Part shown: piece after piece, positions 26,284-36,504 of the stretch
Position numbering within the stretch: the first letter of the stretch is position 1
Layout: the number at the start of each line of letters is the position of its first letter
Source of the DNA: Saprospiraceae bacterium
Lineage (GTDB): Bacteria > Bacteroidota > Bacteroidia > Chitinophagales > Saprospiraceae
Direction of reading: 5' to 3'
DNA length: 60,000 nucleotides
Assembly: GCA_016715405.1 (NCBI GenBank)
Contig: JADKAE010000010.1
Coordinates: forward strand, 1-60,000
Made by a program: the position numbers and the translations under genes
Notes under the pieces: generated by a model
What the model saw: only the letters and a program-made list of their open reading frames with translations
The model's database searches: none
Told to the model about the DNA's origin: nothing

Positions 26284-27616
26284 ATGAAGAACAGCACCAT
26301 ACTACGGGTTCTTTTGCTCGGCGTTGTGGCACTCTCCGGCATCATTGCCATGCAGTCGTATTGGGTGGTGAGCACCTGGAATATCAACGAGGAAGAATTT
26401 AATAAAAAAGTTAACCTCGCCCTCTACAATGTAGCCAAGGCAATGGCCGATCTCAACAACGGCACCCTGCCGGCGCGCGATGTGGTGAAACGCCGCACCA
26501 CCAATTATTATATTGTCAATATTGAAAACGAGATCGACGAGGAACACCTCGAGTACTTTCTGCAAAGAGAGCTTGAGAAGATGGCGCTGAACATAGATTT
26601 TGAATACGCCGTTTTCGACTGCTATACCAATGAGATGATTTATGGCAACTTCGTGCGCTATGACCCCGTCGAAAAACACGACCTCAACCTGGGCGACTTA
26701 CCCAAAGACAATGAGTTTACTTACTACTTCGGCGTCAAGTTCCCCTCGCGATCGGGCTACCTGTTCGGTAAAATGCAACTTTCGATCTTCTTTTCCGCTA
26801 TCCTGCTCGTTACTATGATTTTCTTTGCTTACTCGATGTTTGTCATTTTGCGCCAAAACGGCTGTCGGAAATGCAAAAGGATTTTATCAACAATATGACC
26901 CACGAATTCAAAACGCCCATTTCTACTATAAAAATAGCCGCAGATACCTTTTGTCAAACCCCGACATTCAAGCCAATCCTCGCTTGTTTCAGTATGCCAA
27001 TCTCATCAATGAGCAAAACCAACGCCTCAACAACCAGGTGGAGAAGGTGCTGCAACTGGCCCGCATAGAACGCAGCAACTACGAATTGAAACTGGAAGAA
27101 GTAGACCTCTGCACACTGGTGCGCGAGGTAGCCCTGGGGATCGCCGTTCATGTAGAAGAGGCAGGCGGCAAACTCCAACTGGAATGCCCGCCGGCAAACG
27201 CTATGGTACGCGCTGATAAGTTGCATTTGACCAATATAATCCACAACCTGCTCGACAATGCGGTGAAATACTGCCGGCAAACGCCGGATATCGCCATGCA
27301 TATATCCTTGTCAGCACAAACGGCGCAACTCGTTGTCAGCGACAAAGGCATCGGCATCCCCAAAGAATATCAGTCCAGCATTTTTGACAAATTTTACCGC
27401 GTACCCACCGGCAATGTTCACAATGTAAAGGGCTTTGGATTGGGTTTGTATTATGTGAAAAATGTGTGCGACGCCCACAACTGGAAGATCAAACTCACAA
27501 GCGAACCCGGCAAAGGCACTACGGTGGCTATACACATGCCTTTACTAAACCCTATTACCAAACCAGGCAAAAGCGATGATAACACGATTCCCTCACCCGC
27601 AGTAAAGCTGCACTGA
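26284..27616 (+). CDS. sensor histidine kinase (RprX-like, two frame breaks)
   Basis: After repair it has about 444 residues. TM1 starts at residue 5 (STILRVLLLGVVALSGII). A periplasmic domain of about 130 residues follows, then TM2 (LSIFFSAILLVTMIFFAYSMFVI). The phosphoacceptor His is in NNMTHEFKTPISTI. The ATPase motifs are NIIHNLLDNAVKYC, DKGIGIP and GFGLGLYYVK. Adding one A in 26855-26858 joins FVILRQ to KRLSEMQKDFINN. Adding one T in 26949-26952 joins ADTFL to SNPDIQANPRLFQYANLI. It is a paralogue of the kinase at 10786-12298. The response regulator follows after 25 bases. Confidence 0.87.
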
Positions 27617-27641
27617 GCCCAACCCGAAATATCCGATTGTC

Positions 27642-28328
27642 ATGAAAGCCCACATACTCTACGTTGAAGACGATGTCAGCCTTAGCTTTGTAACCCGCGA
27701 CCACCTCGAATTGCACGGCTACTCCGTTACGCATTGCGCCGATGGAAAAAAAGCACTGGAAGCTATCCACAACGGCCGATTCGACTTGTGCATCCTGGAT
27801 GTGATGCTCCCTGAAATCGACGGTTTTACGCTGGCCCAGGAAATTCGAAAAACCGACCAACATATTCCCATCTTGTTTCTCACGGCCAAGTCGCTGAAAG
27901 ACGACAAAATCTTTGGACTCAAACTGGGCGCCGACGATTATATCACCAAACCTTTTAGTATCGAAGAACTCATTCTCAAAATCGAGATATTCCTGCGCCG
28001 AAGCAAGGTTACGCCTACTTCTCCGCCCGCACTGACTAAACTGGGCAATTACCTATTCGATTTCAATAACCTCACGCTTTCTACCGCCGACGAAACCAAC
28101 CGCCTCACCCAACGCGAAGCCGAACTCCTCCGGTTTTTCCTTTCTAATAAAAACCAGGTGCTCAAGCGCTCCGCCATCCTCGAACAACTCTGGGGCGAAG
28201 ACGACTATTTCCTCGGCCGCAGCCTCGATGTGTTTATTTCGCGCTTGCGCAAATACCTGCGCCACGACCCCCGCCTGCGCATTGAAAATATTCACGGCGT
28301 GGGCTTTTGTTTCCACGATGGGGAGTAA
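27642..28328 (+). CDS. OmpR-family response regulator (RprY-like)
   Basis: The protein has 228 residues. The receiver has E9-D10-D11 and the phosphorylated D53 in CILDVMLP, then LFLTAKSLKDD and DDYITKPFS. The C-terminal winged helix has RLTQREAELLRFFLSNKNQVLKR and RSLDVFISRLRKYLRHD. It is close to the regulator at 10024-10746 and shares gene order with its own kinase, so the two pairs come from one ancestral duplication. Targets are unknown. Confidence 0.92.
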   Translation: MKAHILYVEDDVSLSFVTRDHLELHGYSVTHCADGKKALEAIHNGRFDLCILDVMLPEIDGFTLAQEIRKTDQHIPILFLTAKSLKDDKIFGLKLGADDYITKPFSIEELILKIEIFLRRSKVTPTSPPALTKLGNYLFDFNNLTLSTADETNRLTQREAELLRFFLSNKNQVLKRSAILEQLWGEDDYFLGRSLDVFISRLRKYLRHDPRLRIENIHGVGFCFHDGE

Positions 28329-28403
28329 ATTCTGTTGCCGGTTATCGGTTGTCAGTTTGTTAGTTAAACTATTTACTTACAGGTAACATATAATTTTCTT
28401 TTA

Positions 28404-29020
28404 ATGAAAATAGCCATTATCGGGACTGGAAATGTGGGCGGCGCCCTGGCCACCAAATGGGCTGCAAAAGGCCATACCATTTTGTTGGGCGTAAAAGATA
28501 CCGTTCATTTTAAGGGAGAAGCCCTGCTGGATAACCCCCATACCAGTGTATTTCCCATCGAAGAAGCCATCAGGCAGGCCGAAGTCATTTTGATAGCCAC
28601 CCCGGCCACGGCCGCCGCAGAAGTAGCCCAATCGCTGGGCGATACCACAGGCAAAGTGATCATCGACGCGATGAATGTCGTGATGGGGCGCGGCCCGCAG
28701 GGCTTTAGCAATACTGCCGATGCCATTTTAGCCCATACACAGACCCGCGACGTGGTGAAATGTTTCAACACCACGGGGTTCAACAACATGCTGAATCCCA
28801 CTTACAGCGATACTGCCATCGATATGTTTATGGCCGGCGACTCGGAAAAAGGTAAACAGCTCACGCGCCAACTGGCCCTCGACGCCGGTTTCGCCGAATG
28901 TTACGATGTGGGCGGTAATAATCGCTTTGAATTGATGGAGCAATTTGCCTTTTTCTGGATTAACCTGGCTATGTTTCAGGACAAGGGCGCGAAATCGGAT
29001 TCAAATTGCTGAAACGATAG
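28404..29020 (+). CDS. NADP-binding reductase-like protein, COG2085 (frame break at the end)
   Basis: The Rossmann motif IIGTGNVGGALATKWAAKGH opens the protein, as in the F420-dependent NADP reductase fold; it is about 205 residues after repair. Further family blocks are EVILIATPATAAAEV, VIIDAMNVV, VKCFNTTGFNNM and the C-terminal helix FAFFWINLAMFQ. The frame breaks at the GGG run 28985-28987; adding one base gives the normal end QDKGREIGFKLLKR before TAG 29020. Bacteroidota lack F420, so it probably uses NADP(H) with an unknown partner substrate. Confidence 0.8.
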
Positions 29021-29027
29021 TTTTTTT

Positions 29028-29552
29028 TCACCGCCTGACATTGTCCTGCAACTCCACCAATAGTTTTTCGCAGGCGAACTTTGTGCACCAGCTGATCAGC
29101 AGTTTGCCCCCGTCGATCACCGACTTGACCTTGTGTTTGGTGACAGCCTGTCCGCCGATTACGATGGCGACCGGCTTGTTGAGGTTTTTGGCGGTAAAAG
29201 CGGCAAGCTGGTCTTTTGCCATCGAATTTAACGACAATAGCAAATTGACCCGCTGGTCGGGCTGCTCCGATTGCTCTGGCGCCGAAGCGAGCTGAAGCGC
29301 TACAAAATCGACGGGGTCGACTGCCAGGAAACGGGGATCTTCCTCAGAAGCATCCAGCAGAAAATCGTGGCTAAAGGGTATCACTACGCCCTGTTCGGAA
29401 GATGCAGGCGCCATTGGGTATTCCGCCAATACGAGGTACATGCCGTCGGGCAGCGTTTTTGGAGAAATAACGGCCTTGCGGGGGGAGGAGCAGGCGGAGA
29501 GGCAGACAATGATCGCCACGGAAACAAAAAGACGAGTAACAATGATTTGCAT
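29028..29552 (-). CDS. lipoprotein with a SecD-head-like C-terminal domain
   Basis: The protein has 174 residues. The signal MQIIVTRLFVSVAIIVCLSAC ends in a good lipobox (LSAC). The mature protein is not a family I can name. Its last 60 residues (AFTAKNLNKPVAIVIGGQAV, then KVKSVIDGGKLLIS) strongly resemble the P1 head segment of SecD (FTxxNVGKxLAIVxDGxVxSAPxI...I..G), a fold also found in small stand-alone lipoproteins of Bacteroidota. A role in the secretion machine is not implied. It is convergent with the COG2085 gene, eight bases apart. Confidence 0.6.
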   Translation of the reverse strand: MQIIVTRLFVSVAIIVCLSACSSPRKAVISPKTLPDGMYLVLAEYPMAPASSEQGVVIPFSHDFLLDASEEDPRFLAVDPVDFVALQLASAPEQSEQPDQRVNLLLSLNSMAKDQLAAFTAKNLNKPVAIVIGGQAVTKHKVKSVIDGGKLLISWCTKFACEKLLVELQDNVRR

Positions 29553-29675
29553 AATGTAGGTTTAGATGAAATAAAGCTATCCAACTCGCAACGAATCAAT
29601 TGGATCTGTAAATTGATATTTTTTTTAAATAAAGTCAATGCCCCCACAAATCACGCTTCGTCTTGTAAAGGCACG

Positions 29676-29705
29676 TTGGGGTTTCGCGTTTTTTTCCGAT
29701 ATTTG
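29676..29705 (+). promoter_or_regulatory. promoter of the truncated helicase gene
   Basis: TTG at 29676-29678, a 19-bp spacer, and GATATTTG (one mismatch to TAnnTTTG) at 29698-29705. It has survived although the first part of the helicase coding sequence has not. Confidence 0.4.
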
Positions 29706-29772
29706 CACCGTATAAGCATTTGATTTACAAATTGCCGCTGCCCGCAGCGCGTCTTTTTTTCTTATTTCACTG

Positions 29773-30788
29773 ATGTACGAGCGATCCCCGTCTACGGCGG
29801 CCGCGACGGCCACTCGATGGAACAGGAACGCAAAGCCCTCAAACAGGGCGCCTCGGTAATCGTCGCCTCTCCAGGGCGGCTCATCGCCCACCTCGACCTG
29901 GGCTACGTCAATTTCGATAAGCTGCGCCACCTGGTTCTCGACGAAGCCGACCGCATGCTCGATATGGGCTTCGCCCCCGATATTATGAAGATCGTGAATA
30001 TGCTGCCCCGCAAACGCCAAACGCTGCTGTTCTCGGCTACGATGCCCCAGCAGATCAGGCGTTTTGCCAGGGAAATGCTGAATAACCCTGTGGAGGTTAG
30101 TATCTCGGTGTCGAAACCTGCCGAGAATATTATGCAGGTCGCCTACGAGGTGGAAGACGAACAAAAGGTGGCCCTAACTGCCCACCTCCTCCAGGATAAA
30201 AAACGCCTCGAACGCGTGCTGATTTTCGCCAGTACCAAAATAAAGGTGCGCGAATTGGCAGGCAACCTCGCCCGCCGAGGTATGAAGGTGAGCGATATTC
30301 AGTCCGACCTCGACCAAAACGAACGAGAAGAACGACTCCGCGCTTTCCGCAGCGGCGCCCTGCCTATCGTGGTAGCTACCGATGTGCTCTCCCGCGGTAT
30401 CGACGTGAAAGGTATCGACCTGGTGCTCAATTTCGATGTGCCCTCCGATGGCGAAGACTACGTACACCGCATTGGCCGTACCGCCCGCGCCGACGCCTCC
30501 GGTATCGCGATTACGCTGGTGAACCGCAAGGACCGCCGCCGCTTCGACCGCATCGAACAAACTATCGGCATTAAGATACGCCGTTTACCCCTGCCCGCCG
30601 ATTTCCAGGCCAGACCCTCTTCCGAGTCCAGGCAATCTTCGTCGCGCCGCCCCGCAAACCCAGCAAGGCCACAGCAGCAAGGTCCTCGCAACGAGGCTCA
30701 GCCAGGAAGCGAAGAACGCAGAAAAAAACGCCGCCCCGACAACCGCCGCAAGGGGCCGGGTAATGGGAGTGGGCGAGTGGGCGATTAG
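29773..30788 (+). pseudogene. DEAD-box RNA helicase lacking its N-terminal third
   Basis: The recognisable protein begins at about YFTDVRAIPVYGGRDG (from about 29773) and runs to 30788. It has motif Ib PGRL, motif II VLDEADRMLD, motif III LFSATMP and motif VI HRIGRTAR. A Ser/Arg/Pro-rich basic tail ends the protein, as in RhlE-type helicases. Missing are the Q motif and motif I (Walker A GKT), about 110 residues. A promoter-like sequence lies only 70 bases upstream, so there is no room for them. The protein as read cannot bind ATP normally. It is either a true deletion or an assembly collapse; ATG 29817 is the first methionine. Confidence 0.8.
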
Positions 30789-30790
30789 GT

Positions 30791-30849
30791 GACTGTACGA
30801 CTTTACGACTGTACGAACAATGATCGTAAAGTCGTAAAGTCGTACAGTC
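30791..30849. terminator. 20-bp perfect inverted repeat between convergent genes
   Basis: The left arm 30791-30810 and right arm 30830-30849 are exact complements and are built from the word GTCGTAAA / GTACGACT. It lies between the convergent helicase and lipoprotein genes, so it could serve as a two-way terminator. It is a member of the tandem-word hairpin class. Confidence 0.6.
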
Positions 30850-30855
30850 CTATAG

Positions 30856-31296
30856 TCACTCAATTATAAGGTCTTCCTCATTCTCGAGGCGTAGCACAAA
30901 CCCTCGCTTACACTTGATATTGCCGGGCTGGTCGTAGCCCTCCACGATGCCCTGAACCTGGGCATGCGTATTGCCCGCAAGTATCAGCCTGTCAAATACA
31001 TCGGTGGCGATCAACGAATCTACCCTGACTTCGAGGTCGCAATTGCGGTGGTTCTCGTCGCTTAAGCGGAAGGTCAGCGCATCTCGCACCGCTGAATCCA
31101 AATTAATTTTGCCTTTTATCTTTACTTCAACCCCTTCGCAATCCGCAACCTCTCCGCATTTGGTATCGCAGTTTTTGGATTGCAGAAATTGGCGTACCCC
31201 GTATATTGCGTCAGCTTCGAGGTCGAGTTCTTTTTTGCAGGCGCCGGCAACCAAGGCCAGCGCAAAAAGCATCAAAATGAAATGTGGCTTGTTCAT
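30856..31296 (-). CDS. lipoprotein, hypothetical
   Basis: The protein has 146 residues. MNKPHFILMLFALALVAGAC is a signal with lipobox AGAC. The mature part has six cysteines (CDTKCGEVADC, NCDLEV, IKCKRG), which suggests disulfides or a metal site in the periplasm, and mostly beta-type sequence (VEVKIKGKINLDSAV). I do not recognise the family. It starts just downstream of the serine hydrolase gene on the same strand, overlapping or abutting its end, so they are likely co-transcribed. Confidence 0.65.
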   Translation of the reverse strand: MNKPHFILMLFALALVAGACKKELDLEADAIYGVRQFLQSKNCDTKCGEVADCEGVEVKIKGKINLDSAVRDALTFRLSDENHRNCDLEVRVDSLIATDVFDRLILAGNTHAQVQGIVEGYDQPGNIKCKRGFVLRLENEEDLIIE

Positions 31297-31303
31297 GGTG
31301 AGA

Positions 31304-32557
31304 TTAGGTTTTTATTTTTCCAATAAGTTGTACAATGCGGTTGGCCAACGGCGTAGCGCCCTGGTCGTAGTTGGACATGACGGCCACTACGTAACCTTTG
31401 CCCGGTGTTGGTCTGCCACCGATATGGGCTCTGCGGAGCAGGAATGTAGCCTATGGCCAGATTTTCGATGGGGTAGTCCAGCTCGTAGCAATCGGTATTT
31501 GCCATACCCGCCGGCTTGTATATATGGTCGCGGATGTAATCGAAGTAATCCTGCCCGCCGGCTTTTTCGATCACTACACCCAACAATAACATGCCTGTGT
31601 TGCTGTACTGAAAACGCTCGCCGGGCGAAAAGGAAAGGGTGTCGCCCTGCACCAAGGGTTTGTAGTCGTCAACTGCGCGGTACAATTCCCGTGAGCTTTT
31701 CCAGTAGTTGTCGTTGAAATAACTACCGAGTCCTGAGGTGTGAGTGAGCAGGTGGTGAACCGTCACCTTGTCGGTAATCGAGCGGGGCAGCCAGCTTTCG
31801 TCCACGTATTTGCTGATGGGGTCGTCAAATGACAATTTGCCGCTTTCGGCAAGTTGGGCTACGGCTGTGGCGGTGAACATCTTATTCATGGAGCCGAGGT
31901 TGAACTTGGTATCCATGTTGTTGGCCACGTGAAAGCCTTTGTCGGCTTCGCCGCACACACGTTCCAGGATGATTTTGTCACCTTTGGCAATCAGCACGGT
32001 GCCCGAGAAGGCGTCTTTGTTGCACAGCTTGTCTATGATAGACTGCACTGCGGGCAGGAATTCCGCTTCGCTCAACTCGGGCTCTTTGATGTTTGTCGGC
32101 GTACGGGCTGGATTGAATTGGATTTCCGTGATCCGCTGCTCGCCGCCCGCTTCAAATTTCAGGCTGATGCCATGCCAGCCGCCGTAGTTGCGGTCTTTTA
32201 CGATTACTACAGTCTGCTCCGGGCGTTCGGGCGTATAGCTGCGTATGCTGTGAAAATCTACGCCGCCGGTCATGCTGTACAATCCGCCTATCTGTGCAAT
32301 ATGCTCCTCCACAGGTACAAAACTGCGGAATGGATCGGCGCATTCTGTTTCAATAAAGCTTTTGATGCGTCCGGCATCATTGGCATTGATCACAGCGATG
32401 AGCGATTGGATGCGAGCGCCGGGTTTACCCTTGGGCAGGGTAGAATCGTCGCGGTAATTCCGGGTTGCGCCAGCACGGGCAGGGCGCAAGCAGTAAGTGC
32501 AAAAACGATAAGGCCTCTTAGCAGCGCTAAGACGGTGGTTTCTAAAGCTTTTTTCAT
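31304..32557 (-). CDS. secreted serine hydrolase, class C beta-lactamase fold (frame break and probable internal deletion)
   Basis: From ATG 32557 a signal peptide reads MKKALETTVLALLRGLIVFA...LPVLAQ. One added base near 32460 then joins it to NYRDDSTLPKGKPGARIQSL. An N-terminal domain of about 120 residues is followed by the class C hydrolase domain. The catalytic Ser-Lys pair is in FNLGSMNKMFTA, and the Tyr motif is YSNTGMLLLG. Near 31410-31440 the reading jumps from GYIPAPQSPYR to PTPGKGYVVAVMSNYDQGAT, the family's last strand and helix, so perhaps 60-90 residues with the HGG-type motif are absent. It may be inactive, or the assembly lost a segment. The substrate is unknown. Confidence 0.7.
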
Positions 32558-32675
32558 AACAAGTCGGGTTTATAACAAAATACGAAAAACTTCGTAGCAA
32601 AGAAACGCTATGCCCGACTATTGGTCAATATTTTTCTACTAATGAACTCAAAATGCAGCTGTATCTGCAAAATAA

Positions 32676-33676
32676 CTGTCCAGAAAGTCCCATAATTGCA
32701 AGTAGAGACGCAAGATTTTGCGTCTCTACTTGCGCCCCCCCGAGCCATGCCGCATCAACAGCGTATTGCGCACCAACTCGGCAATGGTGTAAGGCGGCGT
32801 TTTAGCCATCAGCTCTCGATAGCGCAGGTCGGCTTCGTAGATCATGCCGGCGGTCTCCATAGCGTAGGCCTCCCACAATACCTTGGCATAAGGGCCTGCC
32901 TGCATATAATCGCGCTCTTGTGCTACGTTGAATATCGCTTCTTTGGCTAAGTCGGCAGGCGCCACTACAAATTCTTGTTTGGTGATCGTCTCAACGGGGT
33001 TTGCCTTCGGGGTCACTTTCCAATAATAGCGCTGCATCGATTTGAAAATAGGCTTGGAAAGGTCGAATGTATGATCCGTATGGCGGGTTTCTTCCTGCCA
33101 GATCAGCGAATCCGTCTTGAGATCGTATATTTGGAATATCCATTTTCCGGGTTTTCCGGTGGGCGAATCCCACCTGAATTCTGTTTTTCCGGGTAATAAA
33201 AAGCCCTTGGTGGGAATATAAGGCAGTTCCTTTTTTTTGCTTTTCCCTTTGGCGCGTTTCTTTTCCGGAGTAGCAGGAGTGGTTTCTTTGGCTTTTTTCC
33301 TTTCGACAATACCGCTTTCAAAACTTGCCATTGACACTATACTATTGATGCGGCTGTAGAAATCGCCGGTTACGCCGCCGCGGTTGGCCAATGGGCGGGC
33401 AGGCAGCGTTGCCTTCAAATCGTGTTTCCCCGGCTTATCGAAAGTAAACAGTATCATGCCCTGCAATAAATCTACCCGCTCGTTTTCGGCAAGTATCAAT
33501 TGCCAGTCCCGGCTGATGGTAGAACCCAGCTTAAGCGGGCGCAATGTAGTGTCGCCGGGCATGGTGTATTTCACCTTCCCCTGGCACTCCAGCACTATAG
33601 GATTGAATTCTTCCTGCTGTGCTTGCAGCGCGTTTGTAACTATTAATAAACAAACAATAAGATACGTCTTCTTCAT
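32676..33676 (-). CDS. secreted protein, hypothetical
   Basis: The coding sequence proper ends at 32726; the listed span also covers its trailing hairpin. From ATG 33676 it starts MKKTYLIVCLLIVTNALQAQ, a clear signal peptide, and has about 316 residues. The first part (QGKVKYTMPGDTTLRPLKLG) resembles the FecR-like 'iron-dicitrate sensor' beta domain often seen in exported Bacteroidota proteins. A Lys-rich linker (KKRAKGKSKKKELPY) follows, then an Ig-like segment (FRWDSPTGKPGKWIFQIYDL), and a helical end. I cannot assign a function. ATG 33709 is an upstream alternative, but TATTTTTG at 33727-33720 and the signal peptide favour 33676. Confidence 0.65.
32698..32733. repeat. GTAGAGACGC hairpin
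   Basis: Perfect 16-bp arms (GCAAGTAGAGACGCAA and its complement) with loop GATT. The stop codon of the 32726-33676 gene lies within the right arm, so the hairpin also ends that transcript. Short hairpins of this word are known from many bacterial genomes. Confidence 0.7.
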
Positions 33677-33719
33677 GGTGAATAGCCGGGTTGTTATCAG
33701 GTCGAACAATTCAAAGGCG

Positions 33720-33727
33720 CAAAAATA
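33720..33727 (-). promoter_or_regulatory. -7 element of the secreted protein gene
   Basis: Minus-strand TATTTTTG, 44 bases before ATG 33676. A CATAAACC word array lies just upstream (33737-33772). Confidence 0.45.
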
Positions 33728-33753
33728 AGAATTAACCTAAAACCCATAAACCT

Positions 33754-36472
33754 TTAAATCCATAAACTAAACACCCACTTTTCTATATCCACCGCTACCA
33801 CCTTATATTCCGGGCATTTCGCATCGGCATCATAAACACTGCTGGTGATATTGTTGACATAGTTTTCCGGGAAGTGGAAAGTCGTGCTCACTACGCCGGG
33901 TTTGACTACTTCGCTAATTTTTGCGCGCAGCGTTATGCTACCTCTGGGCGAGCGCAGGGTCACCATCTCTCCGTCAACGATGTTGCGTTTGCGGGCGTCT
34001 TGAGGGTGCAACAGCAACACATCTTCGCTCAACAGGCGAGGGTTGTAGGTGCGCCTCGTCATAGAGCCGCTGTTGTAGTGTTCCAGTTCGCGGTTAGTGG
34101 TGAGGATCAGCGGAAACTGGTCGGCATTTTCCAGCAATTCACGTGTTTCTTCAAATTCTTTGAAATGGAATCGGCCCTTGCCAATTTTGAAAGTCGTGGT
34201 ATGCAATATTTTGGTGTCGGTGCCGTCTTCCGCCACCGGCCATTGCAGCCCGTTTTCACCCAGCCTGTCCCAGCGAACGCCTTTGAAGAAATGCACTACC
34301 TGGGAGATTTCTTCCTCCAGCAATTGCGCGGGGTCGTAATCGGGTTGCGGGTATCCCATGCGGTTCATGATGTCAACTACGATCTGTCCGTCGGGTTTGG
34401 TACCGGCAAGCGGTTCAATTACCCGGTTGACGCGCTGAATGCGGCGCTCGCCATTGGTGAAGGTGCCCGATTTTTCAAAAAATGAAGAGGCCGGCAAGAT
34501 CACGTCGGCGTATTCGGTCGTATCAGAGTGGAATAATTCCTGAACTACGAAAAATTCCAGTGACTCGAGGGCGGCGCGTACGTTGTTTGTATTGGGTTCG
34601 GTTTGTATAACGTCTTCACCCATGATCCACATGGCTTTGAGTTTGCCTTCGCGGGCAGCTTTTAGCATATCGGGTACTTTCAAGCCGGGCGCATCGGGAA
34701 CGGGCACACCGTAAATATCTTCATATAGCTGACGCACCGCAGGGTCGTTCACATCGAGGTAGCCGGGGCCGAGGTGGGGTTGTACGCCCATGTCGGCCAT
34801 GCCTTGTACGTTATTTTGGCCGCGCAAAGGGTTGACGCCCATACCCGGTCTGCCGATATTGCCGGTTATCATGGCCAAATCGGCGATGAGCATCACGCCG
34901 TAAGTGCCCTGGAAGTGCTCGGTGACGCCCAACCCGTGGAAACTCATGGCTGCATTAGCGCCTGCATAGGCGATGGCGGCTTCCCTCACCAATTGGCGAT
35001 TTACGCCGCAGATGGCTTCCAGTTCGTCGATATTCAGTGCCAGGATGTGCCGGCGGAAATCTTCGTAGCCCTCCGTGCGATTGGCGATAAAGGATTTATC
35101 TTCCAGTCCTTCCGACACGATATAATATAGCATCATATTGAGCACAGCTACGTTGGTACCGGGGCGCAATTGCAGGTGGTATTTGGCGTAGCGGGTCAGA
35201 GGTATTTTGCGCGGGTCGATAACGATGAGCGTTTTGCCCTTCATCACCTGCTGTTGGAGCTTGGCGCCCGTCACGGGGTGGCCTGGGGTAGGATTGGCGC
35301 CGATCAGCATAATACATTCGGTATGCTGCAGGTCTTCGATCGAATTGGTAGCCGCGCCGGTACCGAAGGTGCGCTGCATACCCAAAGCCGTAGACGCGTG
35401 GCATACCCGTGCGCAACCGTCGATGTTGTTGGTGCCTATGACGGCGCGGATGAATTTCTGCATGAGGTAGTTCTCCTCGTTGGTACACCGCGCCGAAGAA
35501 ATCCCTCCAATGGCGTTGGGACCGTGTTTGGCCTTGATGTCATTGAGGCGGGTGGCGATATAGTCGTAAGCTTCTTCCCAGCTCGCTTCTTCCAGCTTGC
35601 CGTTGCGCCTGATCATCGGCGAACGCAAGCGATCAGGGTGGTTGTAAAAGCGGAAGGCATAACGCCCTTTCAGACAAGTATGCCCGTGGTTCACTTCGGC
35701 GTCGTAAGGCGCTTTGATGCTCAGCACCTGGTTGTCGCGCTTGGACACTTCGAGGTTGCAGCCCACCCCGCAGTATGTACAAACGGTGCGCACCGTATCA
35801 GTGGCGTTTATGGCCGCCATGGAGAATACGTCGCTGATGGCATCGGTGGGGCAGGCTTGCGAACAAGCGCCGCACGACACGCACTCAGATTCGGCGTAAG
35901 AAGTATCCATACTCTTGATAATGCGGTTGTCAAAACCACGACCCGCCATACTCAAAACCATTTCTCCCTGCACTTCGTCGCAGGCTCTTACACAGCGATA
36001 GCAATTGATGCATTTCGACAAATTGGAAGTCATGTAAGGGTGGCTGTCGTCGCGCTCGCGGTCGAGGTGGTTGCGGCCCTGCGGATAACGCACTTGCCGG
36101 ATACCGACTTTTGCCGCTACCGTCTGTAGCTCGCAGTCCCCATTGGCGGCACAGGTCAGGCAGTCGAGTGGGTGGTCGGTGAGTACCAGTTCGATGATGT
36201 TGCGCCGCAGGGTTTGAATGGCCTGCGAATCGGGGTATATCTGCAAACCTTCTTCTATAGGCGTATGACAAGAGGCCACCGTCTTGGGATGGCCGTTGCC
36301 GCTGCGCACCACTTCTACGCTGCACACCCGGCAAGAGCCAAAAGGTTCCAGGTTGGGCGCATCGCATAGGGTGGGCACGTAATCGGCGCCCAGTTCCCGG
36401 CGAATAAAAGACAAGATGGTTTCGCCTTCTTTTATTTCGTAGCTTTGTCGTTGATGTAAGCTAATTTTTCAT
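33754..36472 (-). CDS. NAD-linked formate dehydrogenase, alpha subunit (frame break at the start)
   Basis: This is the molybdopterin enzyme that oxidises formate to CO2. It has about 905 residues. In order: an N-terminal 2Fe-2S domain (CDAPNLEPFGSCRVC), a NuoG-type segment with a His/Cys cluster (DHPLDCLTCAANGDC), two 4Fe-4S clusters (CINCYRCVRAC, CVSCGACSQAC), the Moco-domain 4Fe-4S (CTYCGVGCNLEV), and the molybdopterin domains. The active-site residue is Cys in ARVCHAST, so this is a non-selenium form. The C-terminal Moco domain ends the chain. Removing one A at 36465-36469 starts the protein at ATG 36472 as MKISLHQRQSYEIKEGETIL. It lies 32 bases after the NuoE-NuoF fusion. No fdhD was seen. 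Confidence 0.87.
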
Positions 36473-36504
36473 GGCCAATGGCTTATTGCGATAAAAAATG
36501 CGAT

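Noticed and set aside
35170..36129. Plus-strand open frame of 319 codons opposite the formate dehydrogenase gene
   Set aside because: It is the shadow of the conserved gene on the other strand and has no recognisable domain.
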